Shown piece after piece: positions 1 to 7,539 of a DNA stretch of 18,138 bases (the first letter of the stretch is position 1; each line of letters begins with the position of its first letter). Source of the stretch: JALNXF01 sp964555845 (GTDB lineage: Bacteria > Patescibacteriota > Gracilibacteria > BD1-5 > UBA2023); contig CAZKUA010000014.1 of the NCBI GenBank assembly GCA_964555845.1, positions 1-18,138 of the forward strand, in the 5' to 3' direction. Made by a program: the position numbers and the translations under genes. The notes beneath the pieces are model-generated. The model had not been told where the DNA came from. It saw only the letters and a program-made list of their open reading frames with translations, and did not search any database.

Positions 1-54
1 CTCGCGACCTCCCGCGTGACAGGCGGGCGCTCTAACCAACTGAGCTATGGCTCC
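1..54 (-). tRNA. tRNA-Asp (GTC), 3' part cut off by window edge
   Basis: Read on the minus strand from 54, the sequence starts GGAGCCATAGCTCAGTTGG, a standard acceptor 5' strand and D-arm. It continues into a five-pair anticodon stem (CCCGC/GCGGG) enclosing CTGTCAC, so the anticodon is GTC at 20..18 and the identity is Asp. The T-arm and the 3' acceptor strand lie outside the window. A promoter sits just upstream (73-100). Confidence 0.93.
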
Positions 55-72
55 AAAAAGGACGCGGGAGGA

Positions 73-100
73 AGTATATATTTTTTTGTTAAATTTGCAA
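73..100 (-). promoter_or_regulatory. Promoter of tRNA-Asp
   Basis: On the minus strand there is a -35 box TTGCAA (100..95), 16 bases of spacer and a -10 box TATACT (78..73). The -10 box ends 18 bases before the tRNA. The -35 box matches the TTGCA(T/A) form found before most transcripts in this window. Confidence 0.6.
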
Positions 101-121
101 ATTTTTTTTTGAGAAAATTAT

Positions 122-442
122 TTATTTTAATATTTTCTTTAATTTAGGAAGGGATTTTATTATAATAGCCCAAACTATATCATCATCTATTCAGGCATAA
201 TCATGAGAAATTCTATTTCTAAAACCAGACATTTGTTCAAGTGGAATACCTTTATAATCACTTCATGTAATTTTTAGTAATTTTGTTCAACATTCTCAAA
301 TATGTTGTAATTGCATACAACAGGCGTCATAAGTCTTTTCATCATTGCTAAATTCAGGGAAATTCATCTTTCAAATATATCTTTCAATTTTAGATATTGA
401 ATTTAAAATTTCTATTTCATAAAATTTTGTATCTTTTTTCAT
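122..442 (-). CDS. hepT: HepT-like HEPN ribonuclease toxin
   Basis: The product is 106 aa, read with TGA as Gly. It has the HEPN signature RX4HXY as R75-N-R-I-S-H80-D-Y82, the catalytic motif of HepT ribonucleases, followed by the usual IDDDIVW stretch. The preceding helices (residues 20-70) match the DUF86 fold pattern, including the QLQHIGE segment. In characterised MntA-HepT pairs HepT is an RNase toxin that the partner MntA silences by adding AMP to the tyrosine of this motif, and Y82 is present here. The gene starts one base after the mntA stop codon, the standard order and spacing for the pair. Four TGA codons and one true TGG Trp codon occur. The function in this organism is inferred from the family. 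The RNA target is unknown. Confidence 0.9.
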
Positions 443-443
443 A

Positions 444-752
444 TTAAAAAATTGTTATCATATCTTTCTCAATATAAGGCTTTAAATAAGGCTTTATCTT
501 TCATTTACTCACAAAATCAACTCTCTTTACTCAAAATTCTTTTATTAAAATATTCTCTAGAATTTGTAGAGTAAAAAGTGTAGTATTATGATTTCAGTCT
601 AATTCAATTATCAAATCCAAATCACTATTTTTTGTGGCCTCATTTCTGGCATAAGATCAAAAAAGAGATAAATGGCTAATTCAAGAAGAAATGAATTTAT
701 CCTTTATTTCTTTTGACTGTAGTCTTTCTTTTATTTCCTGAGATTGTGTCAT
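444..752 (-). CDS. mntA: MntA-like minimal nucleotidyltransferase (antitoxin of HepT)
   Basis: The product is 102 aa. The nucleotidyltransferase signature GSX10DXD is present: G32-S33 in FGSYARNE, then D44 and D46 in NSDLDLIIEL. A third acidic residue candidate is D79 in KRVDFV, the usual position for the third metal ligand. In studied pairs this enzyme uses ATP to AMPylate HepT and so neutralises it. The length is typical for MNT proteins of this class. The gene stands first in a two-gene unit with hepT, one base apart, and has its own promoter at 784-810. TGA codes for Gly at four or five places, including G24 just before the core strand, so the gene is unreadable on the standard code. Confidence 0.9.
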
Positions 753-783
753 AATTTGAAAATATTAATTCTAAATTAGAATA

Positions 784-810
784 ATTATATGAATTTTCTA
801 TAAAATGCAA
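784..810 (-). promoter_or_regulatory. Promoter of mntA-hepT
   Basis: On the minus strand there is a perfect -10 box TATAAT (789..784) and a -35-like TTGCAT (810..805) 15 bases upstream. Shifting to TTTGCA gives a spacing of 16. The whole segment closely resembles the promoter of the second nucleotidyltransferase unit at 8460-8486: both read TTTTGCATTTTA, then GAAAATT, then TATAAT. Confidence 0.6.
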
Positions 811-840
811 AAAATTAAATAACAAGAATTTTTCAAAATC

Positions 841-1755
841 TTAATTAATCTTCCCCTTTATAAACTTCTGGGATGATATAAATCAGCTTAGGGCTCAGAT
901 AAACATTAGTAAAATCATTTGATAGAAAAAGAGAGGCGAATTTTTTAGTAGGAATAGATTTATGAATTTTGGGAAATCATCTATGAGATAGATATTTACG
1001 GTCTTAATGATGTATACAAAGATTAAAATACTTATAAATGATGATAGGAATGTATAAATAATTCATTGTATACTGAAAGGTCAGTAAATGAAGAAATTAT
1101 CTCATCAAACTAGCTTTGTAATCTTAATTTCATCCTTATAGAAAAATACAAAATTTCAAATAGTATTGTAAATAATAATAAAAACTGAAAACATAAAAAA
1201 TACTATAATTGAATAGATTCAAATCTTAATTGATTGCAAGACTTTTATTAGAGAATTAATTTTTTCAAATTGGTTTTTATAGTCTGTAATTGCCTTCTTT
1301 GACTTATTTTCATCGTAAAAAATAATATTTTTATATTTAGAAATAATTTTATCTAATCACTCATATTCGCTAAGTCATATATTTTTGATTAGAATTGAAG
1401 ACGGAAGTGGATTGTCCTTTTCTGATTCAATAACCTTGGCTAATTCTGGATCCCTCTTCCTGAGAATAGAAAACGCATCTTCTTGAGAAATATAGCTGAC
1501 ATTTAAAGTTTTATTAAACAATTTAATATTAGTAATAAGCTCGATTACTTCAGAGTTTTCATTTGTATATGAGCTTTTTAGATTTAGAGAAATTGTCAAT
1601 CTATCATTTACATTACTCGTTATGGTATCAACTGTAAAATTAACTAAAAGCAATATATTTATAAAAAATATAATGAGTGATAGTACTAAGATAGAAGAAA
1701 ATGACAAAAAGGCGTTTCTCTTGATATTTTTAAGTGCATATTTAAGTATTCTCAT
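841..1755 (-). CDS. ftsX: FtsX-like cell division permease
   Basis: The product is 304 aa, close to FtsX of Gram-positive bacteria. The N-terminus MRILKYALKNIKRN followed by a hydrophobic segment (about 15-40), an extracellular domain with the SYISQEDAF stretch (about 85-96), and three C-terminal membrane segments (about 178-200, 228-252, 275-296) give the FtsX topology. The cytoplasmic motif KITKLVGG-DNFFIYGPF (211-227) is the FtsX family signature, with both Gly of GG encoded by TGA. FtsX anchors the ATPase FtsE at the divisome and normally relays its ATP cycle to cell-wall hydrolases. No ftsE is next to it: the upstream neighbour is rpmA and the downstream neighbour is mntA. It has its own candidate promoter at 1786-1813. 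Confidence 0.88.
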
Positions 1756-1785
1756 TTTAGATGGTTTTAAATAATAACTATCTAA

Positions 1786-1813
1786 TTAATATGGATTTTT
1801 TCAATAAATGCAA
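1786..1813 (-). promoter_or_regulatory. Candidate promoter of ftsX
   Basis: Minus strand: TTGCAT (1813..1808), a 16-base spacer, then TATTAA (1791..1786), about 30 bases before the ftsX ATG. The -10 box is weaker than in the other promoters, so the exact box is uncertain. Confidence 0.45.
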
Positions 1814-1834
1814 GTTTTTTTCTTTAGAAATATA

Positions 1835-1876
1835 AAAAGGTACCGGTACCCAAAAATTTTTTGGTACCGGTACCAA
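1835..1876 (-). terminator. Long double-palindrome hairpin, probable terminator of the ribosomal cluster
   Basis: Two identical 12-bp palindromes GGTACCGGTACC (1839-1850 and 1863-1874) are separated by CAAAAATTTTTT, so the whole block can fold as one long stem. Read on the minus strand the second arm is followed by TTTTTATA, which gives an intrinsic-terminator layout. It lies downstream of rpmA, the last gene of the translation cluster, and upstream of ftsX. Each arm is itself self-complementary, which is unusual for a terminator. Confidence 0.55.
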
Positions 1877-1895
1877 GGTTATCTTTTTAGATATT

Positions 1896-1927
1896 AGATT
1901 CCCGCCTTCGCGGGAATGACAGAGTGG
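1896..1927. repeat. Palindromic repeat, family A copy 1
   Basis: A hairpin with stem TTCCCGC/GCGGGAA is followed by TGACAGAGTGG. The 32 bases are identical to 6554-6585, and a copy in the opposite orientation is at 16535-16564. This copy lies just downstream of the rpmA stop codon. Confidence 0.9.
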
Positions 1928-1930
1928 AGA

Positions 1931-2203
1931 TTATTTCACACTTACATAAATATCTCTGTAGATACTTCCGTCAAATCTTACTCTTCTTTTTTCTTGAAAA
2001 GAAACTAATCCTTCTTTGGTTGCAAATAAAGTAAAATCAACTCCTTGAGATACGTTTTCACCTCACCAGAATTTATTTCATTTTTGTCTTATTATGATAC
2101 CTCCAGCTTTTACTGGTTGTCCTCCAAAAACTTTTACACCAAGTCTTTGAGATTGCGAATCACGACCATTATTGGTGGTTCACTGAGCCTTCTTATGAGC
2201 CAT
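1931..2203 (-). CDS. rpmA: Ribosomal protein L27 (bL27)
   Basis: The product is 90 aa and begins MAHKKAQGTTNNGRDS, the L27 N-terminus that reaches toward the peptidyl-transferase centre. The conserved stretch QRLGVKVFGGQPVKAGGIIIRQ follows, and the usual VSVK end closes it. There is no cleavable N-terminal extension of the kind seen in Firmicutes. G8 is encoded by TGA. It is the last gene of the translation cluster, 25 bases after rpsG, and is not paired with rplU as in most bacteria. The downstream region holds a family A palindrome and a probable terminator. Confidence 0.97.
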
Positions 2204-2228
2204 AGTTTATTATATTAAAAATTAATTA

Positions 2229-2693
2229 TTATCTTTTATTATGAGTTGCAAATCTAGCAAATGCTTTATTTGCTTCTGCCATTTTGTAAACATCTAGTTT
2301 TTTCTTAAAAGCAGTTCCAGTTTCCTCAGATGCTTCTATTAATTCTTGACTAAGGTATTTAGAAAATACAGTTCATTTCTTGCTTCTAGCAGAAGCTAGA
2401 ATCCATCTAGCGGCAAGAGCTAATTGTCTTTTTGGTTTTACTTCTTGTGGAACTTGATAAATAGAACCTCAAACACGCTTTGGTCTTACTTCAATTTTTG
2501 GCATTATATTTTCTAATGCTCTTTCAAAAATTTCTTCAGGATTTTTATGACCTTTTGCTTTGATTTGCTCAAAAACATCGCTCATAATTTTTAATGCTAA
2601 AGACTTTTTTCATTCTTTCATCACATAATTAATGAATTTTACTAGTCTTTCATTTTTCAATATATTTGAATCGATTTTACCTTTTGTACTCAT
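2229..2693 (-). CDS. rpsG: Ribosomal protein S7 (uS7)
   Basis: The product is 154 aa, near the bacterial norm. Recognised from KFINYVMKEGKKSLALKI, the PKIEVRPKRVGGSIYQVP beta-hairpin segment and RWILASARSK. The end AEANKAFARFATHNKR matches S7 C-termini. S7 nucleates assembly of the 30S head by binding the 3' major domain of 16S rRNA and lies near the E site. It follows rpsL by 32 bases, the normal rpsL-rpsG order, but fusA and tuf do not follow. Three Gly codons are TGA, including one in the RVGG motif. Confidence 0.97.
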
Positions 2694-2725
2694 AATTTAT
2701 TAATTAATTTTAATTAGATTGGGAA

Positions 2726-3145
2726 TTATTTTTTAACTTTTGGTTTTTTAGCTCCATATAAACTTCTTGATTGCATTCTTTTATCAACTCATTGAGTATC
2801 TAAAACTCATCTTAGAATATGGTATCTAACTCATGGAATATCCTTTACTCTTCATCCTCTAATAAGTACAACTGAATGCTCTTGCAAGTTATGCCCAATT
2901 CATGGAATATAAGCAATTACTTCTTGACCATTTGTAAGTCTTACCTTAGCAATTTTACGTAACGCCGAATTTGGTTTTTTCGGAGTAGTTGTATAAACCT
3001 TAGTACAAACTCATCTTTTTTGAGGTCAAGCTAGATTTGTTGTTACTCTTTTTATAGAATTTCTAATAACTTGTAAAGCTGGAGATTTACTCTTCACAGT
3101 TTTATCTTTTCTAGATTTTCTAATTAGTTGATTAATAGTAGGCAT
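2726..3145 (-). CDS. rpsL: Ribosomal protein S12 (uS12)
   Basis: The product is 139 aa. It carries the S12 decoding-centre loops: TTTPKKPNSALRK (with the lysine where streptomycin resistance mutations occur in other bacteria) and RGGRVKDIPGVRYHILRG, whose Asp is beta-methylthiolated in many bacteria. The conserved segment IPGIGHNLQEHS is also present. Nearly all family-conserved glycines here are TGA, including those of PGIGH, RGG, IPGV and LRG, which makes this gene one of the clearest proofs that TGA means Gly. It follows rpsI by 61 bases, with a palindrome in between. In most bacteria rpsL heads the str operon instead. Confidence 0.98.
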
Positions 3146-3172
3146 AATAAATTTTAATTATATATTAGATTT

Positions 3173-3205
3173 AGATCCCTCGACTACGCTCGGGATGACA
3201 GGGGG
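3173..3205. repeat. Palindromic repeat, family B
   Basis: ATCCCTCGAC TACG CTCGGGAT-type hairpin (imperfect stem ATCCC.../...GGGAT) followed by GACAGGGGG. It sits between rpsI and rpsL inside the cluster. Its architecture is that of family A, a GC-rich hairpin ending in ATGACAG, with a different stem. Confidence 0.75.
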
Positions 3206-3206
3206 T

Positions 3207-3602
3207 TTAACGTTTTGACCATTGAGTAGCTTTGCGGGCTTTGTGTAATCATGGTTTCTTTCTTTCAACTTTTCTTGAATCACGAGTAATAAAAGCTGCT
3301 TTTCTAAGTGTGCTTTTTGAAGCAGGATCTAGTGACGCTAGGGCCCTAGATATTCCAAGTCTGATAGCACCAACTTGAGAAGCTTCTCAAGATCATTGTA
3401 CTTTTACAACAAAATAATATTTATCAAGTGAACTTAAAAGTTTTAATGGAGCCAAAAGTACAGAGAAAAGATCTGGTCTTTTAATATATTCTTGGTATTT
3501 AACTCAATTAATTATAGATTCTCATTCTCATTCAAAAAGTCTAACTGAAGCTATTGCAGTTTTTCTTTTTCCAAGAGCGTATGTATATTTTGTTAAAGTC
3601 AT
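3207..3602 (-). CDS. rpsI: Ribosomal protein S9 (uS9)
   Basis: The product is 131 aa. It begins with the S9 pattern YALGKRKTAIASVRLFEGEG and contains VKVQGSGEASQVGAIRLGISRAL. It ends DSRKVERKKPGLHKARKATQWSKR, the long basic tail whose terminal Ser-Lys-Arg contacts the P-site tRNA. It follows rplM by 22 bases, the universal rplM-rpsI pair. Six Gly are TGA, including two in GEG and two in QGSGEA. The codon for Trp in the tail is TGG, which again argues that TGA is not Trp here. Confidence 0.97.
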
Positions 3603-3624
3603 ATAAATAAATATTATTTAGTAA

Positions 3625-4056
3625 TTAAAGTTCAATTGTAACTGGTTGTTGTGCTTCATATTTATGAGTAGAACCAAGTTCTAATTTCAATCTATCAAGC
3701 ATTCCATCTCTTAATTTATTCTTTGGAAGCATTCCACTTATTGCAAGTTTTAGTGCTTCTGTTGGTTTTTTTGCTTTTAAGGTATTAAAATTAATTTCTT
3801 TAATTCATCCGATAAATCCTGAGTGAGTATGATATATTTTATCTTCTGCTTTATTTCAAGTTACTGCAACTTTTCAAGCATTTAATACTACAACATAATC
3901 TCAATTATCAAGATGAGGAGCAAAATCAACTTTACTTTTTCATTTTAATAAAACTGCTACTCTTGTAGCTAATCTTCATAAGTTTTTTCCATCTGCATCA
4001 ATTAAATACCATTTTCTTGATGTATTTACTAATTGTGTTGGGTTAATTGTTTTCAT
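3625..4056 (-). CDS. rplM: Ribosomal protein L13 (uL13)
   Basis: The product is 143 aa, the usual L13 length. Recognised from RKWYLIDADGKNLGRLATRVAVLLKGK, then the YVVVLNAGKVAVTGNK core strand, YHTHSGFIGGIKEI, and the AISGMLPKNKLRDGMLDRLKL helix with the E. coli-like MLPKN motif. L13 is an early-assembly 50S protein bound to 23S rRNA domain II. It forms the standard pair with rpsI and follows rplQ by 21 bases, as in many Gram-positive alpha-operon extensions. TGA encodes the Gly of LGRLAT, LKGK, NAGK and VTGN. Confidence 0.97.
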
Positions 4057-4077
4057 AAAAAATCTAAATAAATAAAA

Positions 4078-4437
4078 TTAAACTAATTCAACTTTTACAA
4101 GGCGGGCACTATCTCAAACTCTTAATTTTATAGGAGTTATTCTAGTAATTCCAGATTTTCTTTCACTATATTTCGGAGCAATATTTGAGAATAATTCAAT
4201 AGATGATTCTTTTGTAAATACATATCTAGCAACCTCTCTAATAGCATTCATTTTATCTTTAGTGTTAACTAAATTAACTAATCTATCAGTAATAATTTGA
4301 ACGTTTTTTGCTCTTTTTGCAGTTGTTGTAATTGATTTATGTACAAAAAAACTAGTCATCAAATTTCTCAAAACAGCATCTCTATGATCTGGATCTTTGT
4401 GATTTAATCTGCGTATTTGCTTTACTCTATGTCTCAT
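4078..4437 (-). CDS. rplQ: Ribosomal protein L17 (bL17)
   Basis: The product is 119 aa with the L17 N-terminus MRHRVKQIRRLNHKDPDHRDAVLRNL and the TTAKRAKNVQIITDRLV helix. The C-terminal segment ITPIKLRVGDSARLVKVELV is the typical strand with the RxGD motif. Its G107 is TGA, so the standard code would cut off the last 13 residues. An upstream in-frame ATG at 4473 would add 12 hydrophobic residues overlapping the rpoA end; the start at 4437 was chosen because it gives the family N-terminus exactly. The gene lies 28 bases after rpoA, the usual rpoA-rplQ order. Confidence 0.97.
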
Positions 4438-4465
4438 AATTAAATTTATTAAAATTATTAAAATA

Positions 4466-5446
4466 CTAGTCATCTCCTAAAAGTTTCAATCATCTATCTT
4501 TCAAGGCTGATCTTACTTCTGTCATAGCTTTCTTTCAGAATCATTTTATAGAAGAAAGTTTTGCTTCAGTGCATCTTACTAAATGTTCAACTGAAAGAAT
4601 ATCTCAATTAATTAAAGCATTTAGAGATCTTGGAGATAGTCACATAATTTCTACTGGAGTGTATGTTTCTTTCTCAAGTTCTGTTTTAATTTCAGCTTTT
4701 TCTCTTTCTATAAGTTTCTTGAAATCTCCTATAAATTCACCCTCAACTTGCATTCCTTCTTCATTAAATAGGGCAAAATAAGATTTTAACATATTTGATG
4801 AGAATATAAGTACATCTCTTGGAGAAATTACTCAGTTAGTTTTAATTACGATTTCAAGTGAATCAAGAGATGAAATATCTAGCTCACGAACATTTAATAT
4901 ATCATATTTAACATTTAGAACTGGAGAGAAATTTGCATCAATTAATAGAACTGCAACATCTTCTTCTCTTTTTTTAAGTTCTTCAATTCCAAGGTAACCT
5001 GCTTGTTTTTCAATTCTAATATCAATACTTAATTCAAGTCCATCTTTATCAATTTCAGTTATATACATTTCTGGATTAAGAATTTTGATATTTGATGGAA
5101 CTTTTATATCACCTGCTGTTACTACTCATGCTTTATTTTTACTTAAATAAATCCATTCAGCTCAAGCATCAACCTTATCAATTATAAGTCATTTTAAATT
5201 TAACATTATATCTAAAATGCTATCTTTAATACCTGGTAGCGTAGAATATTCATGATTAACTCATTTTACTTTAATTCAAGTAACGCGTGCTCCCGGAATA
5301 GAAGAAAGCATAATTCTTCTTAAAGAATTTCCAATAGTAACACCAAAACCACTTGGAAGTGGTGAAATAATGAATTTTGATTCAAAATCACTTATTTTTT
5401 CATGAGTTATTTTTGGAACTCAGATAATGTTATGAATAATATGCAT
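4466..5446 (-). CDS. rpoA: RNA polymerase alpha subunit
   Basis: The product is 326 aa, the normal alpha length. The N-terminal domain holds PLPSGFGVTIGNSLRRIMLSSIPGARVTGIKV (about 30-62), the dimerisation and assembly signature, and EYSTLPGIKDSILDIMLNLK. A linker follows at about 228-262. The C-terminal domain LSPRSLNALINGDILSVEHLV...KLSSIKGFGKKAMTEVRSAL (about 270-320) contains two helix-hairpin-helix turns that bind UP-element DNA and activators. TGA encodes Gly throughout, including both Gly of KGFGKK. The stop codon is TAG. It stands between rpsD and rplQ as in most bacterial alpha operons. It assembles RNA polymerase by binding beta and beta'. Confidence 0.97.
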
Positions 5447-5471
5447 ATTTTATAAATTTTAATTATTACTA

Positions 5472-6101
5472 TTATTTAGAGTAGAATTCTATAATTTTTT
5501 GAATATCAATTGTTTTATCAAAATCATCTTTTTCTGGAAGTCTTGTTATTGTAATAGTTAACTTATCTGGATTTACATCTAACCATTTAGAAGAACTTAT
5601 CGTAGTTGTTTTATTTTTTTTCGCAAATTCTTTAAAATCTTCGATTAAAGATTTGTAAATTGGAGATTCTTTTAATTTTTCTCTTAGAGAGATAACATCT
5701 CATACTTTTAATGAATAAGAAGGAATATTTACCTTACTACCATTAATTGTAAAATGAGCGTGACCTACAAATTGTCTAGCTTGCATTATAGTTCTAGCAA
5801 AATTTGATTTAAAAATAACATTATCAAATCTTGATTCTACTAATCTAAGCATATTTTCTCATAATACTCAGCTTAATTTTAAAGCTTTTTTATAATAATT
5901 TGCAAATTGTTTTTCAGTAACACCATACATTCTTTTTGCTGCTTGTTTTTTTCTTAATTGAAGACCGAAATCAGACATTTTACCCATTCCTCATTTTCCA
6001 AGAGGTTTTCTTTTAGATTTAGATAAGTCATATTTTTCTGTTCAAAAAAGATTTATTCATTCTCTTCTGCAAAGTTTAAGTTTTGGTCAATTATACTTCA
6101 T
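5472..6101 (-). CDS. rpsD: Ribosomal protein S4 (uS4)
   Basis: The product is 209 aa, the standard S4 length. The N-terminal part has YNGPKLKLCRREGINLFG and then the KPLGKGGMGKMSDFGLQLRKKQAAKRMYGVTEKQF segment. The S4 RNA-binding domain spans about 95-160: RLVESRFDNVIFKSNFARTIMQARQFVGHAHFTINGSKVNIPSYSLKVGD. The four-cysteine zinc site of some S4 proteins is absent. S4 initiates 30S assembly and in E. coli represses its own operon. Whether it does so here cannot be seen. It lies between rpsK and rpoA. TGA encodes six or more glycines. Confidence 0.97.
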
Positions 6102-6132
6102 ATTTTTGAATTAAGGTTATTAAAAATAATAA

Positions 6133-6525
6133 TTAAGGTTTTCTAATTTTTTTCTTTCTGCATCAATTATGAGGAACTGGAGTTATATCAAAAATTGAAA
6201 CTAATTCAATTCAAGAATTGATTATTCATCTAATTGCTTGTTCGCGTCATGCTCAAATTCATTTTACAAATACTCTAGCTTTTTCCATTCCATGCATTGT
6301 TTTAGCTTTGCTACATGCGTTTTCAGAAGTGATTTGAGCAGCATAAGGAGTTGCCTCTCTTGCTCACTTAAATCAAGAACTTCAACCTGTAGCCCAAGTT
6401 AGAACTTTTCATTCATTATCGCTCACAACTATATGAGTATTATTAAATGAAGCATTAACTGAAACAATTCATTCAGTGACATTTCTTCTTGTCTTTTTAG
6501 ATCTTTTTAAATTAGCTTTTGCCAT
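6133..6525 (-). CDS. rpsK: Ribosomal protein S11 (uS11)
   Basis: The product is 130 aa. The core shows GIVSVNASFNNTHIVVSD, WATGGSSGFKGAREATPYAAQ and KGIGAGREQAIRGI, then the end FDITPVPHNGCRKKKIRKP, all diagnostic of S11, which forms part of the 30S platform near the E-site mRNA. Of its 13 glycines 11 are TGA, one is GGT and one is GGA. Its only Trp (W46) is TGG. That makes it the most compact demonstration of the reassigned code in the window. It follows rpsM by 63 bases that hold a family A palindrome. Confidence 0.97.
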
Positions 6526-6553
6526 ATTATATATTAGTAATTATTATTTTTGT

Positions 6554-6585
6554 AGATTCCCGCCTTCGCGGGAATGACAGAGTGG
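6554..6585. repeat. Palindromic repeat, family A copy 2
   Basis: Identical over 32 bases to 1896-1927, in the same orientation. It lies between the rpsM stop codon (6589) and the rpsK start (6525), so it is transcribed within the cluster. The hairpin has no T-run behind it on the minus strand, so full termination there is unlikely. Confidence 0.9.
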
Positions 6586-6588
6586 CTT

Positions 6589-6954
6589 TTATTTTTTCTT
6601 GTTTGCAATAGAAACCGCTTTTCATTTACGAGTTCTTGAATTTGTTTTAGTTCTTTGTCATCTTACAGGTAAGTGTTTTTTATGTCTTAAACCTCTGTAA
6701 GAATTAATTTCTTGTAATCTTTTAATATTTTGAGATACTTCCCTTCTTAAATCTCATTCTATAACATGTTTTTTCAATTCATCTCTTATTTTGTCTAATT
6801 CTTCTTCAGATAAAGTCTCTATTTTTTTGTTCTTTTGGATTTTTACTTCATCTAAAACTTTGTTAGATAAAGATTTTCCAACTCAATAAACGTATGTTAG
6901 AGCTATCTCTACATGTTTTCAATTTGGAAGTGTAACTCAAGCAATTCTTGCCAT
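6589..6954 (-). CDS. rpsM: Ribosomal protein S13 (uS13)
   Basis: The product is 121 aa. It has the S13 start MARIAGVTLPNGKHVEIALTYVYGVGKS with the helix-two-turn-helix, then EGDLRREVSQNIKRLQEINSYRGLRHKKHLPVRGQRTKTNSRTRKG. S13 sits in the 30S head and contacts the P-site tRNA and the 50S bridge B1 with its basic tail. The region about 40-65 is rich in Lys and Glu, somewhat longer than in E. coli S13. TGA encodes five glycines, including the one in PVRGQRTK. It follows rpmJ by 45 bases, as in the common infA-rpmJ-rpsM-rpsK order. Confidence 0.97.
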
Positions 6955-6999
6955 ATATAAATTTAAAATAAAATATAAAATATTAAAAGGGTCTTTTAA

Positions 7000-7116
7000 T
7001 TACCCTTGTCTTTGTTTGTGTTTAGGATTTTTCTTACAAATAACTCTAACTACACTGTCTCTTCTTATAATCATGCATTTTTCACACATTTTCTTTACAG
7101 ATGGTCTTACTTTCAT
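7000..7116 (-). CDS. rpmJ: Ribosomal protein L36 (bL36)
   Basis: The product is 38 aa, exactly the family length: MKVRPSVKKMCEKCMIIRRD... ending NPKHKQRQG. The zinc-binding set C11, C14, C27 and H33 is complete, so this is the zinc-containing form. L36 stabilises 23S rRNA in the 50S subunit. It lies 20 bases after infA and before rpsM. It contains no TGA codon. Confidence 0.97.
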   Translation of the reverse strand: MKVRPSVKKMCEKCMIIRRDSVVRVICKKNPKHKQRQG

Positions 7117-7136
7117 AAATTGTTTAATTAAAAATA

Positions 7137-7370
7137 TTATTTTTTTCTAAAAACTATTCTTCATTTTGATAAATCATAAGGAGTCAATTCTACCAAAACA
7201 GAATCTCATTCTATAAGATTTATAAAATTTTTTCTCATTTTTCAAGAAATATATGCTCTAATGATAATTCAACCTCACCCGAAATTATCGGGTAATTTTA
7301 CCTCAAAAACTCATCAAGGAAGGGTCTTAATAACCACCCCTTCTATTTCAATTTTATCCTCTTTTGACAT
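7137..7370 (-). CDS. infA: Translation initiation factor IF-1
   Basis: The product is 77 aa, against about 72 in E. coli. It has the OB-fold pattern KEDKIEIEGVVIKTLPGGVFEVKLP, then ISGKMRKNFINLIEGDSVLVELTPYDLSKGRIVFR, a near-complete match to the IF-1 signature. IF-1 binds the 30S A site and helps select the initiator tRNA. The extra residues form a glycine-rich loop, NFGGGG, between beta strands 2 and 3, built from GGG, TGA, GGT and TGA. It is the first gene of the ribosomal cluster, directly behind a promoter at 7418-7445. Confidence 0.96.
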
Positions 7371-7539
7371 AGAAACTATTAATCTATATAAATCCTCTAC
7401 CAATAATTAGCTCGCACATTGTATAAAAAAAAGTATTTAATGCAAATTTTTTTTTAACTTTTTTTAAAAAAATTTTTTTGATACATTAAGATTACTTTTA
7501 TACAAGAAGAAAACGCCGTATAAAATAGTTTATCAACAA
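7371..7539. other. Leader region of the ribosomal cluster
   Basis: This AT-rich stretch with long A and T runs holds no gene that can be supported. It contains the promoter at 7418-7445 and about 40 bases of 5' leader before infA. The downstream end of the cyclic-nucleotide-binding gene borders it at 7540, with no convincing terminator between them. Confidence 0.6.
7418..7445 (-). promoter_or_regulatory. Promoter of the infA-rpmA translation cluster
   Basis: Minus strand: -35 TTGCAT (7445..7440), 16-base spacer containing a run of eight T, -10 TACAAT (7423..7418, within TATACAAT). It is about 48 bases upstream of the infA ATG, and the T-run upstream of the -35 box could act as an UP element. 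This is the only clear promoter found for the twelve genes down to rpmA, though the two palindrome-bearing gaps could hide others. Confidence 0.65.

Noticed and set aside
4569..4781. Plus-strand frame inside rpoA
   Set aside because: Antisense shadow of the alpha subunit C-terminal region.
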